From positions 1,984,001 to 2,048,000 of the forward strand of contig NW_027469085.1 of NCBI RefSeq assembly GCF_051020765.1: DNA of 64,000 nt, read 5' to 3'. The notes under the pieces were generated by a model. It had not been told where the DNA came from, did no database searches, and saw only the letters and a program-made list of their open reading frames with translations. Positions 1 through 12,667 of the stretch are shown piece by piece (within the stretch, counting starts at the first letter, position 1; the number at the start of each line of letters is the position of its first letter). A program made the translations under genes and the position numbers. Source of the DNA: Lasioglossum baleicum (lineage: Eukaryota; Arthropoda; Insecta; Hymenoptera; Halictidae).

Positions 1-666
1 CGAAGCCTCCGAAAAAATATAAACAATTATCGTCCCCCTCCTCAACGGGACGCGGTAAAATTATCAAACGTTGAACGGCCCGCGGCTATAATAAGGTTGG
101 TGCGCACTGCTGTAAAGCACAAGTGAAAGCTTTTGGATTCGAAGAATGGCAAGCCCTTATTATCACCACTGGTCTAGCGAAACCTGAGAATTAAGCTGTG
201 CAGCCCAATATTGCACCAACACAGAGTTGCACCACGCGGAGGATCTCGTTCTCCAACAGAAGCAGAGATGGACGCGTTCGAAAAATACGCGACCATCCGC
301 AAATGGTATTTCGATTCGTTGGAGAACGACGTGATGAGGAAAAATTGGAATTTATTCTGCGAGGCTCTCCATCTCACTGGTGAGACAGGGCCGAAGCCTC
401 CGAAAAAATATAAACAATTATCGTCCCCCTCCTCAACGGGACGCGGTAAAATTATCAAACGTTGAACGGCCCGCGGCTACAATAAGGTTGGTTCGCACTG
501 TTGTAAAGCACAAGTGATAGCTTTTGGATTCGAAGAATTGCAAGCCCTTATTATCGCCACTGGTCTAGCGAAACGTGGGAATTAAGCTGTACAACCCAAT
601 ATTCCACCAACACAGAGTGGAACCACGCGCAGGATCTCGTTCTCCAACAGAAGCAGAGATGGACCC

Positions 667-683
667 GTTCGAAGAATACGGGG
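667..683 (+). other. CENP-B box-like motif in type-b monomers
   Basis: GTTCGAAGAATACGGGG fits the essential mammalian CENP-B box core NTTCGNNNNANNCGGGN at all nine fixed bases. By eye the same 17-mer begins at 667, 2233, 3793, 6525, 13543, 15111, 17059, 25252, 29151, 33438, 38110, 43949, 46293 and 50968, always in type b. Other types read CGCG in place of CGGG. Whether any protein binds it is unknown: CENP-B itself is established in mammals, and CENP-B-like proteins arose separately from pogo-type transposases in other lineages. Confidence 0.6.
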
Positions 684-1154
684 TCATCCACGAAGGGTAT
701 TTCGATTTGTCGGATGACGACGTGATGAGGAAAAATTGGAATTGATTCTGCGAGGATCACCGTCTCACCGGCGAGACGTGGCCGATGCCACCGTACCAAT
801 ATAAACAACTAACGTCCCCTCCCCCTCGTCGGGACGCGGTAAAATTATCGAACGTTGACCGGTCCGCGGATATAAAGAGGTTCGGGAGCACTGCTGTAAA
901 GCACAAGTTTGAGCTTCTGGCTCGAAGAATTGCAAGCTCTTAATATCACCATAGGTCTTGCGATCCCTGAGAATTAAGCTGTGGAGCCCAATATTGCACC
1001 AACACAGAGTGGAACCACACGCAGGATCTCGTTCTGCAACCGTAGCAGAGATGGACCCGTTCGAAGCATACGCGACCATCCACAAAGGGTCATTTCGATT
1101 CGTCGGAGAACGACGTGATAAAGAAAAATTGGAATTTATTCTGCGAGGCTCTCC

Positions 1155-1170
1155 GTCTCACTGGTGAGAC
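1155..1170 (+). other. Conserved dyad GTCTCAC-TG-GTGAGAC in the 391-bp monomer (representative)
   Basis: A perfect 7-bp inverted repeat with a 2-bp centre occurs at the same place in most c, e, f, g, h and i monomers. Type a has ATCTCAC on the left arm. Type b has the related GTCTCACCGGCGAGAC, with one arm mismatch. Type d has lost it ('ctcaccggcgagtcggg'). It could be a binding site or a short hairpin in a transcript; nothing in the sequence decides this. Confidence 0.55.
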
Positions 1171-1566
1171 AGGGCCAAAGCCTCCGAAAAAATATATACA
1201 ATTATCGTCCCCCTCCTCAACGGGACGCGGTAAAATTATCAAACGTTGAACGGCCCGCGGCTATAATAAGGTTGGTTCGCACTGCTGTAAAGCACAAGTG
1301 AAAGGTTTTTTATTCGAAGAATTGCAAGCCCTTATTATCACCACTGGTCTAGCGAAACGTGGGAATTAAGCTGTACAACCCAATATTCCACCAACACAGA
1401 CTGGAACCACGCCCAGGATCTCGTTCTCCAACCGAAGCAGAAATGGACGCGTTCGAAGAATACGCGACCATCCACAAAGGGTATTTCGATTTGTCGGAGA
1501 ACGACGTGATAAAGAAAAATTGGAATTTATTCTGCGAGGCTCTCCGTCTCACTGGTGAAACAGGGC

Positions 1567-3006
1567 CGAAGCCTCCGAAAAAATATAAACAATTATCGTC
1601 CCCCTCCTCAACGGGACGCGGTAAAATTATCAAACGTTGAACGGCCCGCGGCTATAATAAGGTTGGTGCGCACTGCTGTAAAGCACAAGTGAAAGCTTTT
1701 GGATTCGAAGAATGGCAAGCCCTTATTATCACCACTGGTCTAGCGAAACCTGAGAATTAAGCTGTGCAGCCCAATATTGCACCAACACAGAGTTGCACCA
1801 CGCGGAGGATCTCGTTCTCCAACAGAAGCAGAGATGGACGCGTTCGAAAAATACGCGACCATCCGCAAATGGTATTTCGATTCGTTGGAGAACGACGTGA
1901 TGAGGAAAAATTGGAATTTATTCTGCGAGGCTCTCCATCTCACTGGTGAGACAGGGCCGAAGCCTCCGAAAAAATATAAACAATTATCGTCCCCCTCCTC
2001 AACGGGACGCGGTAAAATTATCAAACGTTGAACGGCCCGCGGCTACAATAAGGTTGGTTCGCACTGTTGTAAAGCACAAGTGATAGCTTTTGGATTCGAA
2101 GAATTGCAAGCCCTTATTATCGCCACTGGTCTAGCGAAACGTGGGAATTAAGCTGTACAACCCAATATTCCACCAACACAGAGTGGAACCACGCGCAGGA
2201 TCTCGTTCTCCAACAGAAGCAGAGATGGACCCGTTCGAAGAATACGGGGTCATCCACGAAGGGTATTTCGATTTGTCGGATGACGACGTGATGAGGAAAA
2301 ATTGGAATTGATTCTGCGAGGATCACCGTCTCACCGGCGAGACGTGGCCGATGCCACCGTACCAATATAAACAACTAACGTCCCCTCCCCCTCGTCGGGA
2401 CGCGGTAAAATTATCGAACGTTGACCGGTCCGCGGATATAAAGAGGTTCGGGAGCACTGCTGTAAAGCACAAGTTTGAGCTTCTGGCTCGAAGAATTGCA
2501 AGCTCTTAATATCACCATAGGTCTTGCGATCCCTGAGAATTAAGCTGTGGAGCCCAATATTGCACCAACACAGAGTGGAACCACACGCAGGATCTCGTTC
2601 TGCAACCGTAGCAGAGATGGACCCGTTCGAAGCATACGCGACCATCCACAAAGGGTCATTTCGATTCGTCGGAGAACGACGTGATAAAGAAAAATTGGAA
2701 TTTATTCTGCGAGGCTCTCCGTCTCACTGGTGAGACAGGGCCAAAGCCTCCGAAAAAATATATACAATTATCGTCCCCCTCCTCAACGGGACGCGGTAAA
2801 ATTATCAAACGTTGAACGGCCCGCGGCTATAATAAGGTTGGTTCGCACTGCTGTAAAGCACAAGTGAAAGGTTTTTTATTCGAAGAATTGCAAGCCCTTA
2901 TTATCACCACTGGTCTAGCGAAACGTGGGAATTAAGCTGTACAACCCAATATTCCACCAACACAGACTGGAACCACGCCCAGGATCTCGTTCTCCAACCG
3001 AAGCAG
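1567..3006 (+). repeat. Higher-order repeat a-b-c-x, copy 2 (tandem duplicate)
   Basis: This stretch matches positions 1-1440 at a constant offset of 1,566 bp, and I saw no difference on reading. It parts from copy 1 inside the fourth monomer: 'gcagaaatggacgcg' near 1440 becomes 'gcagagatggacgcg' at 3007, after which the monomer continues as type d with the poly-C tract. The near identity points to a recent tandem duplication followed by a switch of monomer type. Confidence 0.92.
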
Positions 3007-5353
3007 AGATGGACGCGTTCGAAAAATACGCGACCATCCGCAAAGGGTATTTCGATTCGTTGGAGAACGACGTGATGAAGAAACATTGGAATTTGTTCTG
3101 CGAGGCTCACCGGCGAGTCGGGACCGAAGCCACCGCAACAATATAAGCAATTAACGTCCCCCCCCCTTCATCGGGGCGAGGTAAAATTATCTAACGTTGG
3201 CCGGTCCGCGGATATAAAGAGGTTCGGGAGCACTGCTGTAAAGCACAAGTTTGAGCTTCTGGCTCGAAGAATTGCAAGCTCTTAATATCACCATAGGTCT
3301 TGCGATCCCTGAGAATTAAGCTGTGGAGCCCAATATTGCACCAACACAGAGTGGAACCACACGCAGGATCTCGTTCTGCAACCGTAGCAGAGATGGACCC
3401 GTTCGAAGCATACGCGACCATCCACAAAGGGTCATTTCGATTCGTCGGAGAACGACGTGATAAAGAAAAATTGGAATTTATTCTGCGAGGCTCTCCGTCT
3501 CACTGGTGAGACAGGGCCGAAGCCTCCGAAAAAATATAAACAATTATCGTCCCCCTCCTCAACGGGACGCGGTAAAATTATCAAACGTTGAACGGCCCGC
3601 GGCTACAATAAGGTTGGTTCGCACTGTTGTAAAGCACAAGTGATAGCTTTTGGATTCGAAGAATTGCAAGCCCTTATTATCGCCACTGGTCTAGCGAAAC
3701 GTGGGAATTAAGCTGTGCAACCCAATATTCCACCAACACAGAGTGGAACCACGCGCAGGATCTCGTTCTCCAACAGAAGCAGAGATGGACCCGTTCGAAG
3801 AATACGGGGTCATCCACGAAGGGTATTTCGATTTGTCGGATGACGACGTGATGAGGAAAAATTGGAATTGATTCTGCGAGGATCACCGTCTCACCGGCGA
3901 GACGTGGCCGATGCCACCGTACCAATATAAACAACTAACGTCCCCTCCCCCTCGTCGGGACGCGGTAAAATTATCGAACGTTGACCGGTCCGCGGATATA
4001 AAGAGGTTCGGGAGCACTGCTGTAAAGCACAAGTTTGAGCTTCTGGCTCGAAGAATTGCAAGCTCTTAATATCACCATAGGTCTTGCGATCCCTGAGAAT
4101 TAAGCTGTGGAGCCCAATATTGCACCAACACAGAGTGGAACCACACGCAGGATCTCGTTCTGCAACCGTAGCAGAGATGGACCCGTTCGAAGCATACGCG
4201 ACCATCCACAAAGGGTCATTTCGATTCGTCGGAGAACGACGTGATAAAGAAAAATTGGAATTTATTCTGCGAGGCTCTCCGTCTCACTGGTGAGACAGGG
4301 CCGAAGCCTCCGAAAAAAATATATACAATTATCGTCCCCCTCCTCAACGGGACGCGGTAAAATTATCAAACGTTGAACGGCCCGCGGCTATAATAAGGTT
4401 GGTTCGCACTGCTGTAAAGCACAAGTGAAAGGTTTTTTATTCGAAGAATTGCAAGCCCTTATTAACACCACTGGTCTAGCGAAACGTGGGAATTAAGCTG
4501 TACAACCCAATATTCCACCAACACAGACTGGAACCACGCCCAGGATCTCGTTCTCCAACCGAAGCAGAGATGGACGCGTTCGAAAAATACGCGACCATCC
4601 GCAAAGGGTATTTCGATTCGTTGGAGAACGACGTGATGAAGAAACATTGGAATTTGTTCTGCGAGGCTCACCGGCGAGTCGGGACCGAAGCCACCGCAAC
4701 AATATAAGCAATTAACGTCCCCCCCCCTTCATCGGGGCGAGGTAAAATTATCTAACGTTGGCCGGCTCGCGACTATAAAAAGTTTGGGGAGCACTGCTGT
4801 AAAGCACAAGTGAAAGCTTTTTGATTCGACGAATTGCAAGCTCATATTATCACCACTGGTCTAGCGAAACGTGGGAATTAAGTTGTACAACCCAATATTG
4901 CACCAACACAGAGTGGAACCACGCGCAGGTTCTCGTTCTGCAACCGTAGCAGAGATGGACCCGTTCGAAGAATACGCGACCATCCACAAAGGGTATTTCG
5001 ATTTGTCGGAGAACGACGTGATAAAGAAAAATTGGAATTTATTCTGCGAGGCTCTCCGTCTCACTGGTGAGACAGGGCCGAAGCCTCCGAAAAAATATAA
5101 ACAATTATCGTCCCCCTCCTCAACGGGACGCGGTAAAATTATCAAACGTTGAACGGCCCGCGGCTATAATAAGGTTGGTGCGCACTGCTGTAAAGCACAA
5201 GTGAAAGCTTTTGGATTCGAAGAATGGCAAGCCCTTATTATCACCACTGGTCTAGCGAAACGTGGGAATTAAGCTGTACAACACAATATTCCACCAACAC
5301 AGAGTGGAACCACGCGCAGGATCTCGTTTTCCAACAGAAGCAGAGATGGACCC

Positions 5354-5370
5354 GTTCGAAGAATACGGGA
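5354..5370 (+). other. CENP-B box-like motif in type-f monomers
   Basis: GTTCGAAGAATACGGGA also fits NTTCGNNNNANNCGGGN exactly, including the final A of the human box. By eye it begins at 5354, 8864, 10419, 11586, 20569, 22129, 24077, 26814, 40835, 47854, 51751, 54862, 56038, 58772 and 59163. All are type-f or f-like monomers, except 59163, which is type b. Type f and type b rarely occur in the same higher-order repeat, so each repeat tends to carry one site. Confidence 0.6.
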
Positions 5371-8300
5371 TCATCCACAAAGGGTATTTCCTATTTGTCG
5401 GAGGACGACGTGATGAAGAAAAATTGGAATTTATTCTGCGAGGCTCTCCGTCTCACTGGTGAGACAGGGCCGAAGCCTCCGAAAAAATATATACAATTAT
5501 CGTCCCCCTCCTCAACGGGCGCGGTAAAATTATCAAACTTTGAACGGCCCGCGGCTATAATAAGGTTGGTTCGCACTGCTGTAAAGCACAAGTGAAAGCT
5601 TTTGGATTCGAAGAATTGCAAGCCCTTATTATCACCACTGGTCTAGCGAAACGTGGGAATTAAGCTGTACAACCCAATATTCCACCAACACAGAGTGGAA
5701 CCACGCCCAGGATCTCGTTCTCCAACAGAAGCAGAGATGGACCCGTTCGAAGAATACGCGACCATCCACAAAGGGTATTTCGATTTGTCGGAGAACGACG
5801 TGATAAAGAAAAATTGGAATTTATTCTGCGAGGCTCTCCGTCTCACTGGTGAGACAGGGCCGAAGCCTCCGAAAAAATATAAACAATTATCGACCCCTCC
5901 GCAACGGGACGAGGTAAAATTATCAAACGTTGAACGGCCCGCGGCTATAATAAGGTTGGTGCGCACTGCTGTAAAGCACAAGTGAAAGCTTTTGGATTCG
6001 AAGAATGGCAAGCCCTTATTATCACCACTGGTCTAGCGAATCGTGGGAATTAAGCTGTACAACCCAATATTCCACCAACACAGAGTGGAACCACGCGCAG
6101 GTTCTCGTTCTGCAACCGTAGCAGAGATGGACCCGTTCGAAGAATACGCGACCATCCACAAAGGGTATTTCGATTCGTTGGAGAACGACGTGATGAGGAA
6201 AAATTGGAATTTATTCTGCGAGGCTCTCCATCTCACTGGTGAGACAGGGCCGAACCTCCGAAAAAATATAAACAATTATCGTCCCCCTCCTCAACGGGAC
6301 GCGGTAAAATTATCAAACGTTGAACGGCCCGCGGCTACAATAAGGTTGGTTCGCACTGTTGTAAAGCACAAGTGATAGCTTTTGGATTCGAAGAATTGCA
6401 AGCCCTTATTATCGCCACTGGTCTAGCGAAACGTGGGAATTAAGCTGTACAACCCAATATTCCACCAACACAGAGTGGAACCACGCGCAGGATCTCGTTC
6501 TCCAACAGAAGCAGAGATGGACCCGTTCGAAGAATACGGGGTCATCCACGAAGGGTATTTCGATTTGTCGGATGACGACGTGATGAGGAAAAATTGGAAT
6601 TGATTCTGCGAGGATCACCGTCTCACCGGCGAGACGTGGCCGATGCCACCGTACCAATATAAACAACTAACGTCCCCTCCCCCTCGTCGGGACGCGGTAA
6701 AATTATCGAACGTTGACCGGTCCGCGGATATAAAGAGGTTCGGGAGCACTGCTGTGAAGCACAAGTTTGAGCTTCTGGCTCGAAGAATTGCAAGCTCTTA
6801 ATATCACCATAGGTCTTGCGATCCCTGAGAATTAAGCTGTGGAGCCCAATATTGCACCAACACAGAGTGGAACCACACGCAGGATCTCGTTCTGCAACCG
6901 TAGCAGAGATGGACCCGTTCGAAGCATACGCGACCATCCACAAAGGGTCATTTCGATTCGTCGGAGAACGACGTGATAAAGAAAAATTGGAATTTATTCT
7001 GCGAGGCTCTCCGTCTCACTGGTGAGACAGGGCCAAAGCCTCCGAAAAAATATATACAATTATCGTCCCCCTCCTCAACGGGACGCGGTAAAATTATCAA
7101 ACGTTGAACGGCCCGCGGCTATAATAAGGTTGGTTCGCACTGCTGTAAAGCACAAGTGAAAGGTTTTTTATTCGAAGAATTGCAAGCCCTTATTATCACC
7201 ACTGGTCTAGCGAAACGTGGGAATTAAGCTGTACAACCCAATATTCCACCAACACAGACTGGAACCACGCCCAGGATCTCGTTCTCCAACCGAAGCAGAG
7301 ATGGACGCGTTCGAAAAATACGCGACCATCCGCAAAGGGTATTTCGATTCGTTGGAGAACGACGTGATGAAGAAACATTGGAATTTGTTCTGCGAGGCTC
7401 ACCGGCGAGTCGGGACCGAAGCCACCGCAACAATATAAGCAATTAACGTCCCCCCCCCCCTTCATCGGGGCGAGGTAAAATTATCTAACGTTGGCCGGCT
7501 CGCGACTATAAAAAGTTTGGGGAGCACTGCTGTAAAGCACAAGTGAAAGCTTTTTGATTCGACGAATTGCAAGCTCATATTATCACCACTGGTCTAGCGA
7601 AACGTGGGAATTAAGTTGTACAACCCAATATTGCACCAACACAGAGTGGAACCACGCGCAGGTTCTCGTTCTGCAACCGTAGCAGAGATGGACCCGTTCG
7701 AAGAATACGCGACCATCCACAAAGGGTATTTCGATTTGTCGGAGAACGACGTGATAAAGAAAAATTGGAATTTATTCTGCGAGGCTCTCCGTCTCACTGG
7801 TGAGACAGGGCCGAAGCCTCCGAAAAAATATAAACAATTATCGTCCCCCTCCTCAACGGGACGCGGTAAAATTATCAAAGGTTGAACGGCCCGCGGCTAT
7901 AATAAGGTTGGTGCGCACTGCTGTAAAGCACAAGTGAAAGCTTTTGGATTCGAAGAATGGCAAGCCCTTATTATCACCACTGGTCTAGCGAATCGTGGGA
8001 ATTAAGCTGTACAACCCAATATTCCACCAACACAGAGTGGAACCACGCGCAGGTTCTCGTTCTGCAACCGTAGCAGAGATAGACCCGTTCGAAGAATACG
8101 CGACCATCCACAAAGGTTATTTCGATTCGTTGGAGAACGACGTGATGAAGAAACATTGGAATTTGTTCTGCGAGGCTCACCGGCGAGTCGGGACCGAAGC
8201 CACCGCAACAATATAAGCAATTAACGTCCCCCCCCCCTTCATCGGGGCGAGGTAAAATTATCTAACGTTGGCCGGCTCGCGACTATAAAAAGTTTGGGGA

Positions 8301-11300
8301 GCACTGCTGTAAAGCACAAGTGAAAGCTTTTTGATTCGACGAATTGCAAGCTCATATTATCACCACTGGTCTAGCGAAACGTGGGAATTAAGTTGTACAA
8401 CCCAATATTGCACCAACACAGAGTGGAACCACGCGCAGGTTCTCGTTCTGCAACCGTAGCAGAGATGGACCCGTTCGAAGAATACGCGACCATCCACAAA
8501 GGGTATTTCGATTTGTCGGAGAACGACGTGATAAAGAAAAATTGGAATTTATTCTGCGAGGCTCTCCGTCTCACTGGTGAGACAGGGCCGAAGCCTCCGA
8601 AAAAATATAAACAATTATCGTCCCCCTCCTCAACGGGACGCGGTAAATTTATCAAACGTTGAACGGCCCGCGGCTATAATAAGGTTGGTGCGCACTGCTG
8701 TAAAGCACAAGTGAAAGCTTTTGGATTCGAAGAATGGCAAGCCCTTATTATCACCACTGGTCTAGCGAAACGTGGGAATTAAGCTGTACAACACAATATT
8801 CCACCAACACAGAGTGGAACCACGCGCAGGATCTCGTTTTCCAACAGAAGCAGAGATGGACCCGTTCGAAGAATACGGGATCATCCACAAAGGGTATTTC
8901 CTATTTGTCGGAGGACGACGTGATGAAGAAAAATTGGAATTTATTCTGCGAGGCTCTCCGTCTCACTGGTGAGACAGGGCCGAAGCCTCCGAAAAAATAT
9001 ATACAATTATCGTCCCCCTCCTCAACGGGCGCGGTAAAATTATCATACTTTGAACGGCCCGCGGCTATAATGAGGTTGGTTCGCACTGCTGTAAAGCACA
9101 AGTGAAAGCTTTTGGATTCGAAGAATTGCAAGCCCTTATTATCACCACTGGTCTAGCGAAACGTGGGAATTAAGCTGTACAACCCAATATTCCACCAACA
9201 CAGAGTGGAACCACGCCCAGGATCTCGTTCTCTAACAGAAGCAGAGATGGACCCGTTCGAAGAATACGCGACCATCCACAAAGGGTATTTCGATTTGTCG
9301 GAGAACGACGTGATAAAGAAAAATTGGAATTTATTCTGCGAGGCTCTCCGTCTCACTGGTGAGACAGGGCCGAAGCCTCCGAAAAAATATAAACAATTAT
9401 CGACCCCTCCTCAACGGGACGAGGTAAAATTATCAAACGTTGAACGGCCCGCGGCTATAATAAGGTTGGTGCGCACTGCTGTAAAGCACAAGTGAAAGCT
9501 TTTGGATTCGAAGAATGGCAAGCCCTTATTATCACCACTGGTCTAGCGAATCGTGGGAATTAAGCTGTACAACCCAATATTCCACCAACACAGAGTGGAA
9601 CCACGCGCAGGTTCTCGTTCTGCAACCGTAGCAGAGATGGACCCGTTCGAAGAATACGCGACCATCCACAAAGGGTATTTCGATTCGTTGGAGAACGACG
9701 TGATGAAGAAACATTGGAATTTGTTCTGCGAGGCTCACCGGCGAGTCGGGACCGAAGCCACCGCAACAATATAAGCAATTAACGTCCCCCCCTTCATCGG
9801 GGCGAGGTAAAATTATCTAACGTTGGCCGGCTCGCGACTATAAAAAGTTTGGGGAGCACTGCTGTAAAGCACAAGTGAAAGCTTTTTGATTCGACGAATT
9901 GCAAGCTCATATTATCACCACTGGTCTAGCGAAACGTGGGAATTAAGTTGTACAACCCAATATTGCACCAACACAGAGTGGAACCACGCGCAGGTTCTCG
10001 TTCTGCAACCGTAGCAGAGATGGACCCGTTCGAAGAATACGCGACCATCCACAAAGGGTATTTCGATTTGTCGGAGAACGACGTGATAAAGAAAAATTGG
10101 AATTTATTCTGCGAGGCTCTCCGTCTCACTGGTGAGACAGGGCCGAAGCCTCCGAAAAAATATAAACAATTATCGTCCCCCTCCTCAACGGGACGCGGTA
10201 AAATTATCAAACGTTGAACGGCCCGCGGCTATAATAAGGTTGGTGCGCACTGCTGTAAAGCACAAGTGAAAGCTTTTGGATTCGAAGAATGGCAAGCCCT
10301 TATTATCACCACTGGTCTAGCGAAACGTGGGAATTAAGCTGTACAACACAATATTCCACCAACACAGACTGGAACCACGCCCAGGATCTCGTTCTCCAAC
10401 CGAAGCAGAGATGGACCCGTTCGAAGAATACGGGATCATCCACAAAGGGTATTTCCTATTTGTCGGAGGACGACGTGATGAAGAAAAATTGGAATTTATT
10501 CTGCGAGGCTCTCCGTCTCACTGGTGAGACAGGGCCGAAGCCTCCGAAAAAATATATACAATTATCGTCCCCCTCCTCAACGGGACGCGGTAAAATTATC
10601 AAACTTTGAACGGCCCGCGGCTATAATAAGGTTGGTTCGCACTGCTGTAAAGCACAAGTGAAAGCTTTTGGATTCGAAGAATTGCAAGCCCTTATTATCA
10701 CCACTGGTCTAGCGAATCGTGGGAATTAAGCTGTACAACCCAATATTCCACCAACACAGAGTGGAACCACGCGCAGGTTCTCGTTCTGCAACCGTAGCAG
10801 AGATGGACCCGTTCGAAGAATACGCGACCATCCACAAAGGGTATTTCGATTCGTTGGAGAACGACGTGATGAAGAAACATTGGAATTTGTTCTGCGAGGC
10901 TCACCGGCGAGTCGGGACCGAAGCCACCGCAACAATATAAGCAATTAACGTCCCCCCCCTTCATCGGGGCGAGGTAAAATTATCTAACGTTGGCCGGCTC
11001 GCGACTATAAAAAGTTTGGGGAGCACTGCTGTAAAGCACAAGTGAAAGCTTTTTGATTCGACGAATTGCAAGCTCATATTATCACCACTGGTCTAGCGAA
11101 ACGTGGGAATTAAGTTGTACAACCCAATATTGCACCAACACAGAGTGGAACCACGCGCAGGTTCTCGTTCTGCAACCGTAGCAGAGATGGACCCGTTCGA
11201 AGAATACGCGACCATCCACAAAGGGTATTTCGATTTGTCGGAGAACGACGTGATAAAGAAAAATTGGAATTTATTCTGCGAGGCTCTCCGTCTCACTGGT

Positions 11301-12629
11301 GAGACAGGGCCGAAGCCTCCGAAAAAATATAAACAATTATCGTCCCCCTCCTCAACGGGACGCGGTAAAATTATCAAACGTTGAACGGCCCGCGGCTATA
11401 ATAAGGTTGGTGCGCACTGCTGTAAAGCACAAGTGAAAGCTTTTGGATTCGAAGAATGGCAAGCCCTTATTATCACCACTGGTCTAGCGAAACGTGGGAA
11501 TTAAGCTGTACAACACAATATTCCACCAACACAGACTGGAACCACGCCCAGGATCTCGTTCTCCAACCGAAGCAGAGATGGACCCGTTCGAAGAATACGG
11601 GATCATCCACAAAGGGTATTTCCTATTTGTCGGAGGACGACGTGATGAAGAAAAATTGGAATTTATTCTGCGAGGCTCTCCGTCTCACTGGTGAGACAGG
11701 GCCGAAGCCTCCGAAAAAATATATACAATTATCGTCCCCCTCCTCAACGGGACGCGGTAAAATTATCAAACTTTGAACGGCCCGCGGCTATAATAAGGTT
11801 GGTTCGCACTGCTGTAAAGCACAAGTGAAAGCTTTTGGATTCGAAGAATTGCAAGCCCTTATTATCACCACTGGTCTAACGAAACGTGGGAATTAAGCTG
11901 TACAACCCAATATTCCACCAACACAGAGTGGAACCACGCCCAGGATCTCGTTCTCCAACAGAAGCAGAGATGGACCCGTTCGAAGAATACGCGACCATCC
12001 ACAAAGGGTATTTCGATTTGTCGGAGAACGACGTGATAAAGAAAAATTGGAATTTATTCTGCGAGGCTCTCCGTCTCACTGGTGAGACAGGGCCGAAGCC
12101 TCCGAAAAAATATAAACAATTATCGACCCCTCCTCAACGGGACGAGGTAAAATTATCAAACGTTGAACGGCCCGCGGCTATAATAAGGTTGGTGCGCACT
12201 GCTGTAAAGCACAAGTGAAAGCTTTTGGATTCGAAGAATGGCAAGCCCTTATTATCACCACTGGTCTAGCGAAACGTGGGAATTAAGTTGTACAACCCAA
12301 TATTGCACCAACACAGAGTGGAACCACGCGCAGGTTCTCGTTCTGCAACCGTAGCAGAGATGGACCCGTTCGAAGAATACGCGACCATCCACAAAGGGTC
12401 ATTTCGATTTGTCGGAGAACGACGTGATAAAGAAAAATTGGAATTTATTCTGCGAGGCTCTCCGTCTCACTGGTGAGACAGGGCCGAAGCCTCCGAAAAA
12501 ATATAAACAATTATCGTCCCCCTCCTCAACGGGCGCGGTAAAATTATCAAACTTTGAACGGCCCGCGGCTATAATAAGGTTGGTTCGCACTGCTGTAAAG
12601 CACAAGTGGAAGCTTTTGGATTCGAAGAA

Positions 12630-12662
12630 TTGGGAAGCTCGTATTTCCAGCACAGGTATAGC
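12630..12662 (+). other. Rare diverged block 'gggaagctcgtatttccagc' in the 391-bp monomer
   Basis: Just before three type-a monomers, the usual 'gcaagcccttattatcacc' stretch is replaced by a clearly different sequence of the same length, ending 'acaggtatagcg'. It occurs at 12,630-12,662, 14,198-14,230 and 24,339-24,370 and nowhere else that I saw. Its flanks are ordinary satellite, so it is an old monomer variant or a converted patch, not an insertion. Confidence 0.8.
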
Positions 12663-12667
12663 GAAAC

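Larger units (their letters stand above)
1..1566 (+). repeat. Higher-order repeat a-b-c-x, 4-mer of 1,566 bp, copy 1
   Basis: Four different monomer types (anchors 184, 575, 967 and 1359) make one unit that repeats after exactly 1,566 bp. Type a carries 'gagttgcacc', type b carries 'ggggtcatcc' and a TGA-containing 'ggaattgattctgc', and type c carries 'gatccctgag' and 'gggtcatttcg'. The fourth monomer has 'gcagaaatgg'. The window starts inside a monomer, so the phase is arbitrary. Confidence 0.93.
3007..12667 (+). repeat. 391-bp array, mixed c-b-c-d and d-e-f-g higher-order block
   Basis: About 25 monomers with anchors from 3309 to 12,276. A short c-b-c-d run (3309-4486) leads into d-e-f-g-type runs (4486-6043), a b-c-d run (6433-7217), then d-e-f-g and d-e-f-d-e-f-g runs up to 12,276. 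Parts recur elsewhere: 4861-6011 matches 26,321-27,4xx at an offset of 21,460 bp, and 8901-10,609 matches 20,606-22,319 at offsets of about 11,705-11,710 bp. There is an extra A in the poly-A tract near 4311-4319. Confidence 0.9.

Noticed and set aside
1056..1070. Pol III box-B-like GTTCGAAGC in type-c monomers (tRNA or SINE origin)
   Set aside because: No box A lies at a suitable distance upstream. The nearest weak match ('tggtctagcga') is over 100 bases away and mismatched. No cloverleaf can be drawn.
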